Source of the DNA: Flectonema sp. DT1601
Lineage: Eukaryota > Euglenozoa > Diplonemea > Diplonemida > Diplonemidae
Direction of reading: 5' to 3'
Length of the DNA stretch: 64,000 nt
Assembly: GCA_964019425.1 (NCBI GenBank)
Contig: OZ025828.1
Span: forward strand, 1 to 64,000
A program made the position numbers and the translations under genes. The notes beneath the pieces are model-generated. The model saw nothing but the letters and a program-made list of their open reading frames with translations, had not been told where the DNA came from and did no database searches. Shown in pieces: positions 50,432-60,634 of the stretch (position 1 is the first letter of the stretch; every line of letters starts with the position of its first letter).

Positions 50432-51945
50432 ATTACATATCTCTGTAGCAATTTATCCTGCGTATCAAGTGACTGATACGCAGGAGTGTGAATAATGGTA
50501 AGTTTCGCACAAAATTCAAAAATTCCGGTTTTTTAATTGTAAAAGTTGATTTACATATCACCGATACGAAGGTTATAATTTTCCTTATATATAAAAAAAA
50601 AAAAATGAAACTCAAAAAACTCAGTTTGCCTCAAGGCTATCTAATTCAAAATGCATTGATACAATAAAAATAATCATTTTCCTCTTTTTTTCTTTTCTTT
50701 TTTTCCCCTATGTTCATAAAAAAAAAAAAAAAAAAAGCTATATATGACAGTAAAGAAGTTGTCGAAGGGGGGAAGATATGACAAAGACTAAAATCTGAAA
50801 CAAGAGAAAACGTCTCACCAACAGTGATGTAAAAAGAGATAATTGGACTACGTTGATCGCGGGGATCGAAATGTTTGAACATATTTATAAAGAAATAAAC
50901 ATCTGAGTATAGAGTAGCTGTCGAAGTGAAGGGAGAAGATGTGACAACTAAAATCCGAAACAAGAGAAAAGAAAAAAGTCAGACGGGAATATATATACGT
51001 TGATTGCGGAGGGAAGTTTCTGATTGCTTATCCTAATAATATGTGGATCTCATCAAAGAAACGATTGATTAAAAGTTTTGGCAACTATTCCACAAATCAA
51101 TTTCGTATCCACCGACACCAAAGTCTCATAATTCTCACTACAGTTCTTCGCTCTGATCTTTTTTTTGCAATGATGCTCTCCTATGTCTATAAAAAAGAAA
51201 ACTATGATAGAGTAGTTGTCGAAGTGTGAAAGGGGGGAAGATGTGACAAAAACTAAATCCGAAACAAGAGAAGTCACCTCACCAACAAAATAGAAAAAAT
51301 ATGCTGAGAGTATGGCTGAGCAAACCTGGTTGCCATGATCATACGTGTTGTCGAATACGGCAATTCGAGGGATACTGCCTTCCCCTGTATTCCATTACAG
51401 GTATTAATTTATAATTTTCAAATAGATACTGAAGAGGTAACTTGATAATTTAGATTCGGCAAAACCTGAGGAACTAACAACATATAAACCGTATCAACGA
51501 AACCTATTATATGAAACAGTTGACTAAAAAGGTAAACACGCCGCAAATGTCGTAAACAACTTCACATTACCATGGAAGTGAATTGCTTGATTGCGCTGTA
51601 TCACTCTAACACAAAACGATTTGACAATCTGTTAAGGATAACAGTGAAGTATGGTGCTTAACTTAGCCTTTTGAAGTTACTACTAGGTTTTGAGTTATCG
51701 ATATCTACGTACCTCAACATGAATGGGTGGCAATGTAATAAAAAAACAGTATTTATTTATTTATTTATTTACGAAGCCTAGGAAGCCAAAAGCCAGGAAA
51801 AGCTCAACAGAGTAACAGTTATATCGCTACCAGCAACCGTGAGACTCTCACAGACGATAAGAGACGTAGAATAACCTGGAACAAACCCAGTAAAAACTTC
51901 AGATAACAATACACACAATTAGTTAGTTTAGTTATCAAAATACAA
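50432..51945. repeat. Spacer with a diverged repeat in three copies
   Basis: A roughly 70-base sequence recurs at about 50758-50824, 50917-50980 and 51215-51286: G(T/C)TGTCGAAG, a G-rich GGGGAAGAT, TGACAA, CTAAA-TCCGAAACAAGAGAA and (in copies 1 and 3) TCACCAAC. The GTTGAT-GCGG block that follows copies 1 and 2 and the flanking TATA-like sequences are also shared, so the unit is probably about 150 bp or more. Copies differ at many sites. No open frame spans them. They may be an old tandem duplication of a small RNA gene or of spacer DNA; nothing identifies the RNA. The remaining spacer holds no gene I can support. Confidence 0.55.
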
Positions 51946-52078
51946 ACTGATGACTACGAGGGGTCTGGGTAGCCCGCATCAGTAAGGACCCAATCGCGAA
52001 GATTGTAGTTTCATAGTATTGGCTGGAAGTGATCGACTTCCAGCCTCCACCTTGCCCAGAGGCTAACAGGTTGTAAAC
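51946..52078. repeat. Structured dispersed repeat / possible ncRNA, copy 2
   Basis: Related to 33131-33239. Its central hairpin is a perfect 10-bp stem, GGCTGGAAGT/ACTTCCAGCC with loop GATCG, at 52021-52045. The equivalent place in copy 1 has a different but still pairing sequence, which suggests the fold rather than the sequence is kept. Blocks on both sides of the hairpin (GATTGT-GTTT-ATAG and ACCTTGCCCAGAGGCTAACAGG) match copy 1. Strand and function are unknown. Confidence 0.5.
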
Positions 52079-53523
52079 AACTACAATTAATATCGAGAAC
52101 TTTGACTGGGAAAATATAAAAAAAAGTATATATTTTGTGTTGATCAAAAAAAAAAACTTTACGAAAAAAAAGAAGGAATAAATATTTTTTTTTTTGCCGT
52201 AATACCTTAACACGGAGGGACAGTGATGGTTTTGACAATGCAAAAAAAACAGTAATAAAGTAACCTGACCATTCATCGTAGAGGAAAGATAAAATAATAA
52301 ATCTTTATTTATTATTTATTAAGTCGGCTTTAGTTAAACATAAACTGTATATCATGAAAGCTAAATGAGGATAACTCACAGCAACAGAGAGAGTTAAATT
52401 GGAGTAGAAAAAAAATGAGAAGACAACAAATTTTTTTTTCAATATTTCATCCTTACCAAACTATTTAAAATAAGGAATAAAATGAAACAAAAAAATTGAA
52501 AAAAAAAAAAAAAAAAAACTACTTATTGGAATAGCTTATTTAAAAAAAAAAAAGATTTCATAGTAAGTTCCAGGGACTTTCGTTATATAAGTTGCCATCA
52601 CTCTTGTGGTAACAATACATAAATTTCTTAGCTTTTTCTGTTCAGCTTAAAATTCATGTCTTCGACGTACCGATTGGTAGTCAGATAGAACTGGGTAACT
52701 ATTCTAATATTACGGTGGGTCAGAGATCGGACCTAATCTCTGAAAAGGATCACAAAGTTTCTTCTTTAATTCTACCAAAACATTTGTATATCGGGGAATG
52801 CTTGTGTAATAAGCAACGCTTAAACCGAAATAACGTTATCGGTGCAGGTGCGGAGGTATGCCTAAATGTAAAGTAATGAAAAGAGATCAACAGTTGGTAT
52901 CGATAAAACCCAATAATGCTGTATATGAGGATTTGGAGGCCACATTCTACAGGTTGAGCGCCCCATGCGCTGTAGCCCGTTACAGCTTAAAACTAGTATT
53001 TCATTACGCACTTCAAAAATCAAATAAAGGAGGGTGAAATGAAAAAAAAAAAAAAAAAAAAAATACCCTTCAGTTTGATCATACTTTTTGTTCGCTTTTC
53101 ATAAAGAATTTTTTTACATAAAATTATAATAATTAGTTTTGATCAACTTTTTGAGTATAAAACAACAACAAAGAAAAAAAAAACTCCCAACAGAGTGTTA
53201 CGAATAATCAAAAAAAAATAGTCTTCAGTACTCATCGATAGTCGCCATCGTTCAGCCCTTTGCAGAAAAGAAAAAAACCGATGAACGAAAAAAAAAAAAA
53301 AAAAAAAAAAGAGGGGGAAAAAAACTAAGAAATGGGGAGGAGAGCAATTCACTGACCATTTTGTCTGAAAATCACTTAAAGAAGACGAGAGAACTGATTA
53401 TTATTTCATAAATAATAAATAATAAAACTCTCTGCAGCAAAAAAAACAACCCCCCGCAATATCGAACAGCGTCTTTCTTTGCAATAACAAAATGCCCTGT
53501 GGATTCATCACCAGGAGATGAGA

Positions 53524-53557
<34 letters not shown>

Positions 53558-53640
53558 ACCCCCGACACCAAGTCGAGGTACCCACAAAAAAGAAACTCCA
53601 GAAAAACTGGGTTCATAGAGTATTGATTTTTAAGTTAAAA
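52079..53640. other. Spacer with a hairpin-rich patch near 52947-52985
   Basis: Mostly AT-rich DNA with long A-runs (about 52499-52519, 53041-53063, 53288-53310, 53524-53556). A GC-richer patch is different. 52947-52975 folds as CTACAG plus GCGC pairing with GCGCTGTAG, with a 5-nt bulge and a CCCAT loop. Directly after it CTGTA...TACAG forms a second stem (52970-52985). This could be an RNA gene, but no box or terminator settles it. No protein gene seen. Confidence 0.45.
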
Positions 53641-53788
53641 AAAAGAATCGGCAAACTTCATTTTTTACTTTTTTTTTTCAAACACTTTTTGTTTTGTTTG
53701 TGCGCAACCGGTACAAAATCCTAATAGGGGAATAGGTTAGTTACGCTGTCGCAATTCTCTGTCTACCGAACAATTGGTGTGTAGGTAC
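53641..53788 (-). ncRNA. Spliced-leader-RNA-like unit, copy C
   Basis: The most diverged copy. The 34-base leader-like segment is 53742-53709 on the minus strand. It keeps the AACTAACCTATTCC start, TATTAGG, and TTTTGTACCG before GT, and differs from copies A and B by two bases in the middle (CC for TT). GCGCACAAACAAAA and GAAGTTTGCCGATTCTTTTTTTT follow. The upstream block has several substitutions. That the segment from AACTAAC to CCGG changes less than its surroundings fits a functional RNA, but three copies are too few to prove it. Confidence 0.42.
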
Positions 53789-53968
53789 AAAAAAAAAGAA
53801 GAGGAAAAAAAAAAAGAAAGAAAATCAAAACATAAAAAATAGGCTTTTATCTAATAAAAGCCTTATTCCTAAGTTATTTCGAAATGATTCCTTTTTTTTT
53901 TAAAACATAGTAGCGAGATCCTTATTTATGCCAGCTGTCAGGGGATAACAGCCACTCGAAGAATAGGA

Positions 53969-55363
53969 TTAACTAAGAAGGTCAGCAGAGTATTCCTTAA
54001 AAGAAGAATAATTGCCGTATGAAATAGTTTCATAATCACTGCGGAGCTTCCAGCCATGCAGTTTGTTGATAGCATGTTTTTTGTGAGCAGGTTTTCCACC
54101 AAATACACAATGAGCAATCATATGTGGAGGTGCAATCCTTCCCTTGCACTTTCTAGCAAAGCTGTGAAGTGGTAACATTGCTAGGGTATATCCCCTAGCC
54201 GATGATGCCTTTTTCGGACTTCTATCTAGAGGAGTTAGTTTTTCTGGAAAACGAACTCCTTCAATCATAAGAGCGTTCGCAACGGCACTTTGATCGTCTC
54301 CCGACTTCTCCAAGATGGTATTTATATTTTTGATCATTTCGTGTCGGAGACGGGTTCCAGTTTTCCAATACGAGAATCCCATACATATAGAATTACCCCA
54401 TACACCGACGGCTTTGTTGGGACCAAAATCTCTCTGAGCCACAACATCAGTATTCAGACTGCGAATTAAAGGAAAGAAGTTCTGAACAACAATAGCGTCG
54501 AGGTCTACGAAGACAATATTAATTCCTAACGCGAAGACATCCATTGCTGCCATCCATCGAAGATGCCAAATTCGATGTCTTCCAGTAAAGAGAGCGAGGT
54601 CAGTACCATCTTGTGGTATTCCTGAAACAAAATCAGTTCTTGGATCACCAACACATTTATAACAGGTTTTAGTAGCAGCTGTGTATGAAACTCCAAGACA
54701 GTCTGTGTTATAGAATCTAGGACATCCTTCTTTAATACATTCTTGCATAGATTTTGCTTGCATGTGATAACCTTCCTGACCTTTGCAATGACGGTTTGTA
54801 AGAATTTCATTTTGATCAACTGCACGAGAAATGTACTCTGATGGAATGACGAAGTGACATGTAGTCCCACGTTGTTCTAACCAAGTCTTTAATTCAACAT
54901 CATAGCAGCTGATAATCCAGTTACTGATATTCTTAGACTCAGCTATAACTATCCAATTCCAAAGTACTTCACGATATGAGTAGTCAGCTGATAAGAAAAC
55001 AATATCATTCTGATCTGCTCTACTTCTAATTACATCAGCCATCTTTGGATCTAAAAAGTTAGCACGAAGCTGAACACCATCGAGAGTCTCAAGGATTGAG
55101 TTCTTAATATCAACGTTGTTGTTGTTGTTGTTGTCGTCGTTACTATTCCCTCCTGTTGTTGGGATTGGTGTGTTAGAATCGACAGGAATATTTATTGTAA
55201 CTTCTTTACTGGTTTTTTTTGTTAGCATTGACACCTGTGCCCGTAATACGTTGTGTTCTTTCCTCAACTTAGCCAGCTCATCACCACCTCCGTTAGTACT
55301 GTAGAATGCGAACAATACTGTCACTATTATGGCTGCTATCATATAATGTGTTGATGTCGTCAT
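53969..55363 (-). CDS. GT77-like glycosyltransferase with an inserted PAN/apple-like module
   Basis: A 464-residue type II Golgi-style protein: short cytosolic end, TM at about 8-22, coiled/low-complexity stem with an Asn run (AAC microsatellite), then the catalytic domain from about 98. It resembles the nucleotide-diphospho-sugar transferase family (PF03407): IVFLSADYSYREVLWNWIVIAES, WHLRWMAAMDVFALGINIVFVDLDAIV (the VDLDA metal site, about 286-290), and WGNSICMGFSYWKTGTR. Between the first half-domain and the HLRWMA helix, residues about 192-258 form a cysteine-rich PAN/apple-like module (CKGQEGYHMQAKSMQECIKE...DCLGVSYTAATKTCYKC). PAN modules bind glycans or proteins, so this may recruit a specific acceptor. 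Sugar and acceptor are unknown. Confidence 0.88.
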   Translation of the reverse strand: MTTSTHYMIAAIIVTVLFAFYSTNGGGDELAKLRKEHNVLRAQVSMLTKKTSKEVTINIPVDSNTPIPTTGGNSNDDNNNNNNVDIKNSILETLDGVQLRANFLDPKMADVIRSRADQNDIVFLSADYSYREVLWNWIVIAESKNISNWIISCYDVELKTWLEQRGTTCHFVIPSEYISRAVDQNEILTNRHCKGQEGYHMQAKSMQECIKEGCPRFYNTDCLGVSYTAATKTCYKCVGDPRTDFVSGIPQDGTDLALFTGRHRIWHLRWMAAMDVFALGINIVFVDLDAIVVQNFFPLIRSLNTDVVAQRDFGPNKAVGVWGNSICMGFSYWKTGTRLRHEMIKNINTILEKSGDDQSAVANALMIEGVRFPEKLTPLDRSPKKASSARGYTLAMLPLHSFARKCKGRIAPPHMIAHCVFGGKPAHKKHAINKLHGWKLRSDYETISYGNYSSFKEYSADLLS

Positions 55364-55479
55364 ATTGAAGAGAGGAATTTCTGAGAGAGAGGAAATAAAA
55401 TAAGATGGTCTGGAGTAGGAATGTCTTCTTCTTTTTTTGGGTGTAAATGAATATAAAAAAAAAACATATAAATTGGTGA

Positions 55480-58222
55480 TTATTCACCCCAGGCATATTT
55501 TACAGTAAATCCTCCTCCTGTTCTTTTAATTTTAGATTTCGCGAGTTGTTTTGTTTTTTCAATCTCAAGATCTCGTGAGAGTGATGCAGCTGCAGCTTTA
55601 GCACGTTCAGCAGTTCGTTGCTGAGCTTGTTGTCGGAATTCAATTTCAGTTTGTTTGCGAAGAGTTTTTTTAATCTCTTTTTGAAGTGATTGGCGTAATA
55701 GTTTTGCTTCTCTTTCGATCATATTTCTCACACCTTGTTCCTTGCGAATGACCGAATTGATTTCTGATTCCAACTCCTCCTCACTTGGAAGTATTATAAT
55801 TTTAAAAGGAGAATCACCTACTTGATCACCAGTCGCAGTGGTCACGTGTAAGAAATATTCTCCACTCCTGACAGGTGTATATGACCAGAGTTCAGTGTAA
55901 TCATTTTTATGACCTAAATAAACACAATGCAGTAGATAATTATCATTAATTAGTTTCGATGTGATTCCTAAAGTCGAAGGATCAGTTTTGTTATTGTTTT
56001 TATCAACAGCTGTGATCGAGAATTCAGTTTTTTCCCCAACTTGAATTGAATCCACAACACCGTGAATATTAGCCACCATCGCCATACCTCCAACGACAGT
56101 AATGTGTAATGTCTGTAATGTTCCACTTTGATGTTTTGATAAAGAACAAACTTGTTCCTCATCATCATCTTCATCCTTCACATAAATACAAACAGCCACT
56201 TCGTATGTTCCACATTTTAAAATTGAGAACGCGACGGATAATGACTCCCTAGATCGTATCAAAGGTCCTAACACATCACTGCTGTTGTTTAAAACTTTTA
56301 CAGAAATACATTCTGAAGTGATCCCCCTCACCTGATCCATAATAATATCATTACCATATTTATCACTTAATATGATGTCACAGAAGATTGATGAAGCAGC
56401 TGGGATTGTTTTGTTTGTTGTCGATGTGTTGACTTCATCTATACACCAAGTCTTTAATAAACACTTTGATAAGAATATCCCAGCAGGCCTGACATCATAA
56501 TAAACAAACGTATCGACTACCTCATCAAGTATAGTGAATTTCGAATGATATCTCCCAGATTTTGTAATTCGAACTGACGCTGAATAAGTACCGTTGAAGT
56601 TATCATCAACACCGCTGTTTGAATCAAACTCAACGCATGATATTGATACTTCCTCACCTCCCTTGTCCCACATTGTTCCGGAGACAGATTTCGTCGTCAG
56701 AAAGTATTCCACTCGTTCTCCTGCAATTCGATTTCTGACACCTTTTAAAAAACACTGTTTAGGATCCACCCCATCAACAACAGTACAATATGACTTCCTA
56801 CCCGCTACTAACTGAATTACTTTCTTTCTGCTCATCGATGATAATATTTCTGGTGTTGCCTGAGGACTCTGCGGGGTCATACTTCCCCAAGTATAAGCTA
56901 TTCCAGCAGTAGTGATCCCAATAACAATTCCTGTTATTTATTATTCATAAAATACCTCTATACATGTGTGTGTATGAAGTCAGATAGAATTACAAACCTT
57001 GAGTACATGCGAGTAATTCAAATGACGTCTTAGTAAGAACAGGTTTAAATAAACATTCTGAAGTAGTGACTTCACCTGTTCCAAGTTGACCAGTTATATT
57101 AAGTCCTGTTGAGTGAGTTACACGGTCAGTTGATATGACGATAGTGAATTCTTCACCACAACGAACTAAAGCATTGTTTGTTTGTAATGATGTAATAGTT
57201 TCCCACGAAGTACAATTATTTCTGTGTCCAAGACCAAGTTGACCGCAAGCATTAGAACCAGTTCCTGATAACTCTCCTGAAGTGTTGATGGCCATGGTGT
57301 GAGCTCCTCCACAAGATGCGACTGAAATATTAAATAAAAGAATCTTTGGAGAAATAATATTATCACGAGTCTCATCACCGAGTTGTCCCGAGTGATTCCA
57401 ACCCCATCCCCAGAGATTGTTATTAATATCAACAGCGATGTTGTGACCAATTCCACAAGCAATTCCTCTTATTGATGATGTTACATCAGTTGAGGTTTTA
57501 AATTTTATTTCTACAATTGAAGTGACGGTGTTGGTGTGTCCCTGTCCTAACTGACCTTGACCATTAGCACCCCAAGCGAATACTTTATTCTGGGAAGTAA
57601 TAACGACAGTGTGACTAGCACCACAACAAACAGCTTCAATCTTACTGCAGATTAATATTTCTGATGGTGTTGTAATCTGAGATGGATGGTAATAACCTGG
57701 GCCTTGTCCAACTTCATTACTTCCCCAACAGAACAGTCTACCAGTTGAAGTAACAACTGCCGTATGACTCATACCACACGAAGAATCTATTATCCGAAAT
57801 CCCTTTAAACAATTTACTGCTTCGTACGATTTGTGTCCATTCCATTGCGTGCTGAGACATGTTGCTGTCCCTCTTTTGATAACTCGAGTCGTGTTCTGTT
57901 TCTTTATTGAAATACATTGTTTCGTGTCGGGTACGAATATTGGAATTCGGTCTTCTCCGTCGGTTTCAATTTTAGTTTTTTCAGAAATAATTAGAAATCC
58001 GATTTTGTTATTCAGCTGAGGAGACTTTTGTAAATTTTGTAGTAGTAGTGGATTTGTGAATTCTGTGATGTTGGATGTCATTACTTTGAATGTCGAGTCA
58101 CAAGTTTCTATTATCAGTGTGTGGCAGTGTGACTCGTTAACAACACCATCGAGTCCTATCAAAGAATCGTCGTCACCTCCCACAACGATTACTCTTTTGT
58201 AGAGCCATCCGTTATTTGTCAT
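55480..58222 (-). CDS. RCC1-repeat and filamin-repeat fusion protein (two exons)
   Basis: Exon 1 is 58222-56998, exon 2 is 56930-55480. The 67-nt GT-AG intron lies in phase 1 and splits a glycine codon. Joined, 891 residues. After an N-terminal 85 residues, RCC1-type repeats cover about 105-430: SCGMSHTAVVTSTGRLFCWGSN, CCGASHTVVITSQNKVFAWGANGQGQLGQG, ACGIGHNIAVDINNNLWGWGWNHSGQLGDE, and a last repeat formed only by splicing (ELLACTQG|IVIGITTAGIAYTWGS). Two or three filamin/Ig-like repeats follow (the best ends VRSGEYFLHVTTATGDQVGDSPFKI), then an 85-residue coiled coil (EIEFRQQAQQRTAERAKAAA). RCC1 propellers serve as exchange factors or docking platforms; filamin repeats bind actin-associated partners. 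The pairing suggests a cytoskeletal adaptor. Confidence 0.9.
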
Positions 58223-58366
58223 TTGAGAGATTCTTCATTTCTATTGTTTGGGAATTCCAATACTGGAGAATGAGTGAGTTCGTGTTTTTGGAATTTTTTT
58301 TAAAAAAAAAAAAATAATATAAAAAAAGATTTGCGTCTAAATATAAGTAGAGATGGAAATCTCTTA

Positions 58367-59533
58367 TTATGATGGGCGGAGATCTTTTTGCGATCGGATC
58401 TCGAACTGGATTTGGTCTTCTGCTTCGGATACTTTTCGTTCGTGTCGCTCGTTTGCAATTTTCAACGAGACTTCAATCAGATTTGTGTTATCATTTTTTC
58501 CACTTTCAGTAACCAAATCATAAACATGACGAACTTCTTCAATCTTTTTTTCAATTTGATGAACAACTGACTGAGTATTAACTCTTTCTTGTTTTAATGA
58601 TTTTATTTCTGAACTCACAGATTCAAATGTTTCGTGTTCGAGTGTCTCTTGAGCAATGTACTGCCTGACGTGTTCATACTCAAGGTGTTTCTTTACCAGA
58701 TTTAATCTCCTTTTCTGATCGAGAATAAGTTCCTCACCAGACACGATTGCTTGCTTAATATGTTTTAGTAGTAAATTATAAATTTGAGATATTTGCTTAT
58801 TGAGATCTCGTTGTCTGGCTGAACCCTCATAACATGTTGTATAAGTCCGATGTAGAATCCGTCTTTTAACATTCATCAGAATAACAAGGTGAGCAGCGTT
58901 ATTAAAATAATGTCGGAGGTAGTCTTCATCGAGGACAGGAAATTGTTTGTTTAGTTGATATCTTTTGTCTGATATTTCTTTATCAATTGTGTGAGCGAAG
59001 TATTGATCAGATATAACGTACATCGCTGTACTCTCTTCTCTCTCTATGAAGTATCTAGTGTAGGTCTCGGCAGGAGGGAAATACATTTCAGCAATCGTCA
59101 ACAATTCGCTTATTACTTCATAATATATTGAAATAGCTCCTTCTGAATGTTGAAGTGACAGTTCTGTGTCATCTCCGCAAATATCACCTTCCAATTCTTT
59201 ATAAACTTTTATAAAGACGTTTGTTCCTTTTGGTGATCGCAGTACGATGTTATCATTTATTGTTCCCAAGGGAAGGTTTTTATATTGTTTGTAACTGCTG
59301 AGAGCGTCTTTTGTTTTGATGTAAAGGTTCTGAAGATCTCCTTCGGCCATCTCTTGCTCTGGAGCCATTAGAGATATTTCATTTTCAAGATCTTCAGGTG
59401 TCGTCTCTCTAAGTTTTTCTCGTGGTGGAGGACTACAAGTACCATCCCGCAGTCTGATAAAAGCTTCGAATCTCTGACTGGCTCCTTGTAATTCTCCAAC
59501 CTGCTCTTTACAGAGAGTTTCAAGTTTTGACAT
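58367..59533 (-). CDS. Conserved-looking cytosolic protein with C-terminal coiled coil, unrecognised
   Basis: 388 residues from the ATG at 59533 (MSKLETLC). The open frame extends 15 codons further upstream but only from TTG. The protein is mostly helical. The middle (about 75-230) has mixed alpha/beta character (NVFIKVYKELEGDICGDDTELSL, YYEVISELLTIAEMYFPPAETYTRYFIEREES, NAAHLVILMNVKRRILHRTYTTCYEG). The C-terminal 120 residues are a charged coiled coil (EIKSLKQERVNTQSVVHQI). No TM, signal peptide, enzyme motif or known domain is visible to me. It sits between the NMNAT-like gene and the RCC1-filamin gene in the same orientation. Confidence 0.75.
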   Translation of the reverse strand: MSKLETLCKEQVGELQGASQRFEAFIRLRDGTCSPPPREKLRETTPEDLENEISLMAPEQEMAEGDLQNLYIKTKDALSSYKQYKNLPLGTINDNIVLRSPKGTNVFIKVYKELEGDICGDDTELSLQHSEGAISIYYEVISELLTIAEMYFPPAETYTRYFIEREESTAMYVISDQYFAHTIDKEISDKRYQLNKQFPVLDEDYLRHYFNNAAHLVILMNVKRRILHRTYTTCYEGSARQRDLNKQISQIYNLLLKHIKQAIVSGEELILDQKRRLNLVKKHLEYEHVRQYIAQETLEHETFESVSSEIKSLKQERVNTQSVVHQIEKKIEEVRHVYDLVTESGKNDNTNLIEVSLKIANERHERKVSEAEDQIQFEIRSQKDLRPS

Positions 59534-59707
59534 CGTGTAAACCAAACCTTTTATAAAAATAATAAATTTAACACACAATTTCGTAATATAAAATAATAAT
59601 GAGCAGCAGTAAAGGATAGATAACTCTACTCAAGGACTGGTATATCTGAGAAGGGTCGGACCCTTCTCAAGAAAAGAGTGTAAAGAAACTTAAAATACCC
59701 CAACCAC

Positions 59708-60382
59708 TCACATTGGGAAGACACATCTCATTATATCTTCAGACAGCAGCCGTTTGATGTAAAGTTTGGGAAGTCCGATTGACTCCAGGTGACTATAAAT
59801 GTTATCAACAGGAACAGCCCCGTCTCTACACTTTGACAGATAATCCCTTATAAGTGAACTACTAATTGGAGGACCAGTATTTGATATTAAATGGAATTGA
59901 GGAGGACAACCAAACTTTTTGTAGTCGTTCTGTAGTTTTGCCAAGTCTTCCGAAGAACGAGCAAGACAGACAGTATGGATGGTTCCGGGGTGTTTCTTTT
60001 TCATTTTGTTACCTGCGCGATCACTTCCTACGACAGTGAAGATAGTGACGGAGTGTTTCTGTTCATCTTTGAGTGTCATGTTAGCAAGTTCAACAGCAGA
60101 TCCGTGTGCTCTTGTTGCTGGTTTTAGTTTCCATTTTGAATCTTCTTCTTCCATTAAGATTCTCATTAAATTGAGTCTTTCCTTTGCAGGTATGTTTCCA
60201 CATCCTCTGCTTTTCATTTTTCCATTCACGTAACCATCTGGAGCTATTGCGATACTACACCACAAGACTTGGTATCCAAGTTCTTCAGCTTTCTTCATAC
60301 CATATTTTAGACATTCGATATGCCCGGTGTGAACTGGATTTGCGGAGCTTCCTAACGTGACCACCGCCAACTTTGAAGACAT
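59708..60382 (-). CDS. NMNAT-type nicotinamide/nicotinate mononucleotide adenylyltransferase-like protein
   Basis: A 224-residue nucleotidyltransferase fold. The ATP-binding motif is LGSSANPVHTGHIE, equivalent to GSFNPxHxGH with FN replaced by SAN. The second signature, ISSSLIRDYLS, corresponds to the (I/V)SSTxIR motif. TVVGSDRAGN sits where NMNATs have a conserved GxD. NMNAT joins NMN or NaMN to ATP, making NAD or its precursor. The unusual first motif means a related cytidylyl- or adenylyltransferase cannot be ruled out. No targeting signal; probably cytosolic or nuclear. ATG at 60382. Confidence 0.8.
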   Translation of the reverse strand: MSSKLAVVTLGSSANPVHTGHIECLKYGMKKAEELGYQVLWCSIAIAPDGYVNGKMKSRGCGNIPAKERLNLMRILMEEEDSKWKLKPATRAHGSAVELANMTLKDEQKHSVTIFTVVGSDRAGNKMKKKHPGTIHTVCLARSSEDLAKLQNDYKKFGCPPQFHLISNTGPPISSSLIRDYLSKCRDGAVPVDNIYSHLESIGLPKLYIKRLLSEDIMRCVFPM

Positions 60383-60600
60383 TGTTTGAGAATTCTCTGA
60401 ATCGTGAGAAAAGTAGTATTGACATTTTTAATAAAAAAAACTAATGAACGGGGAACATAAACAACTACAGAAACACGTTTCGACAACCACCTTAACGGAC
60501 TTTTTTCTATTTATTCGTGAACTCAAACAGACAGTTAAAAACTGAATGCTGTTATCGTTGCTGTTCATTTTTTAGCTAAGAACATCAGGAAACAAGAATG

Positions 60601-60634
<34 letters not shown>

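Noticed and set aside
52559-52880. RNase MRP/P-like RNA suggested by CGAAAGTCCCTGG on the minus strand
   Set aside because: The match to the P4 core is short and sits at the wrong end of any possible transcript; no second conserved region was found.
59534-59578. Extension of the coiled-coil protein to a TTG start
   Set aside because: An ATG lies 15 codons downstream with a more typical N-terminus; TTG starts are rare in eukaryotes.
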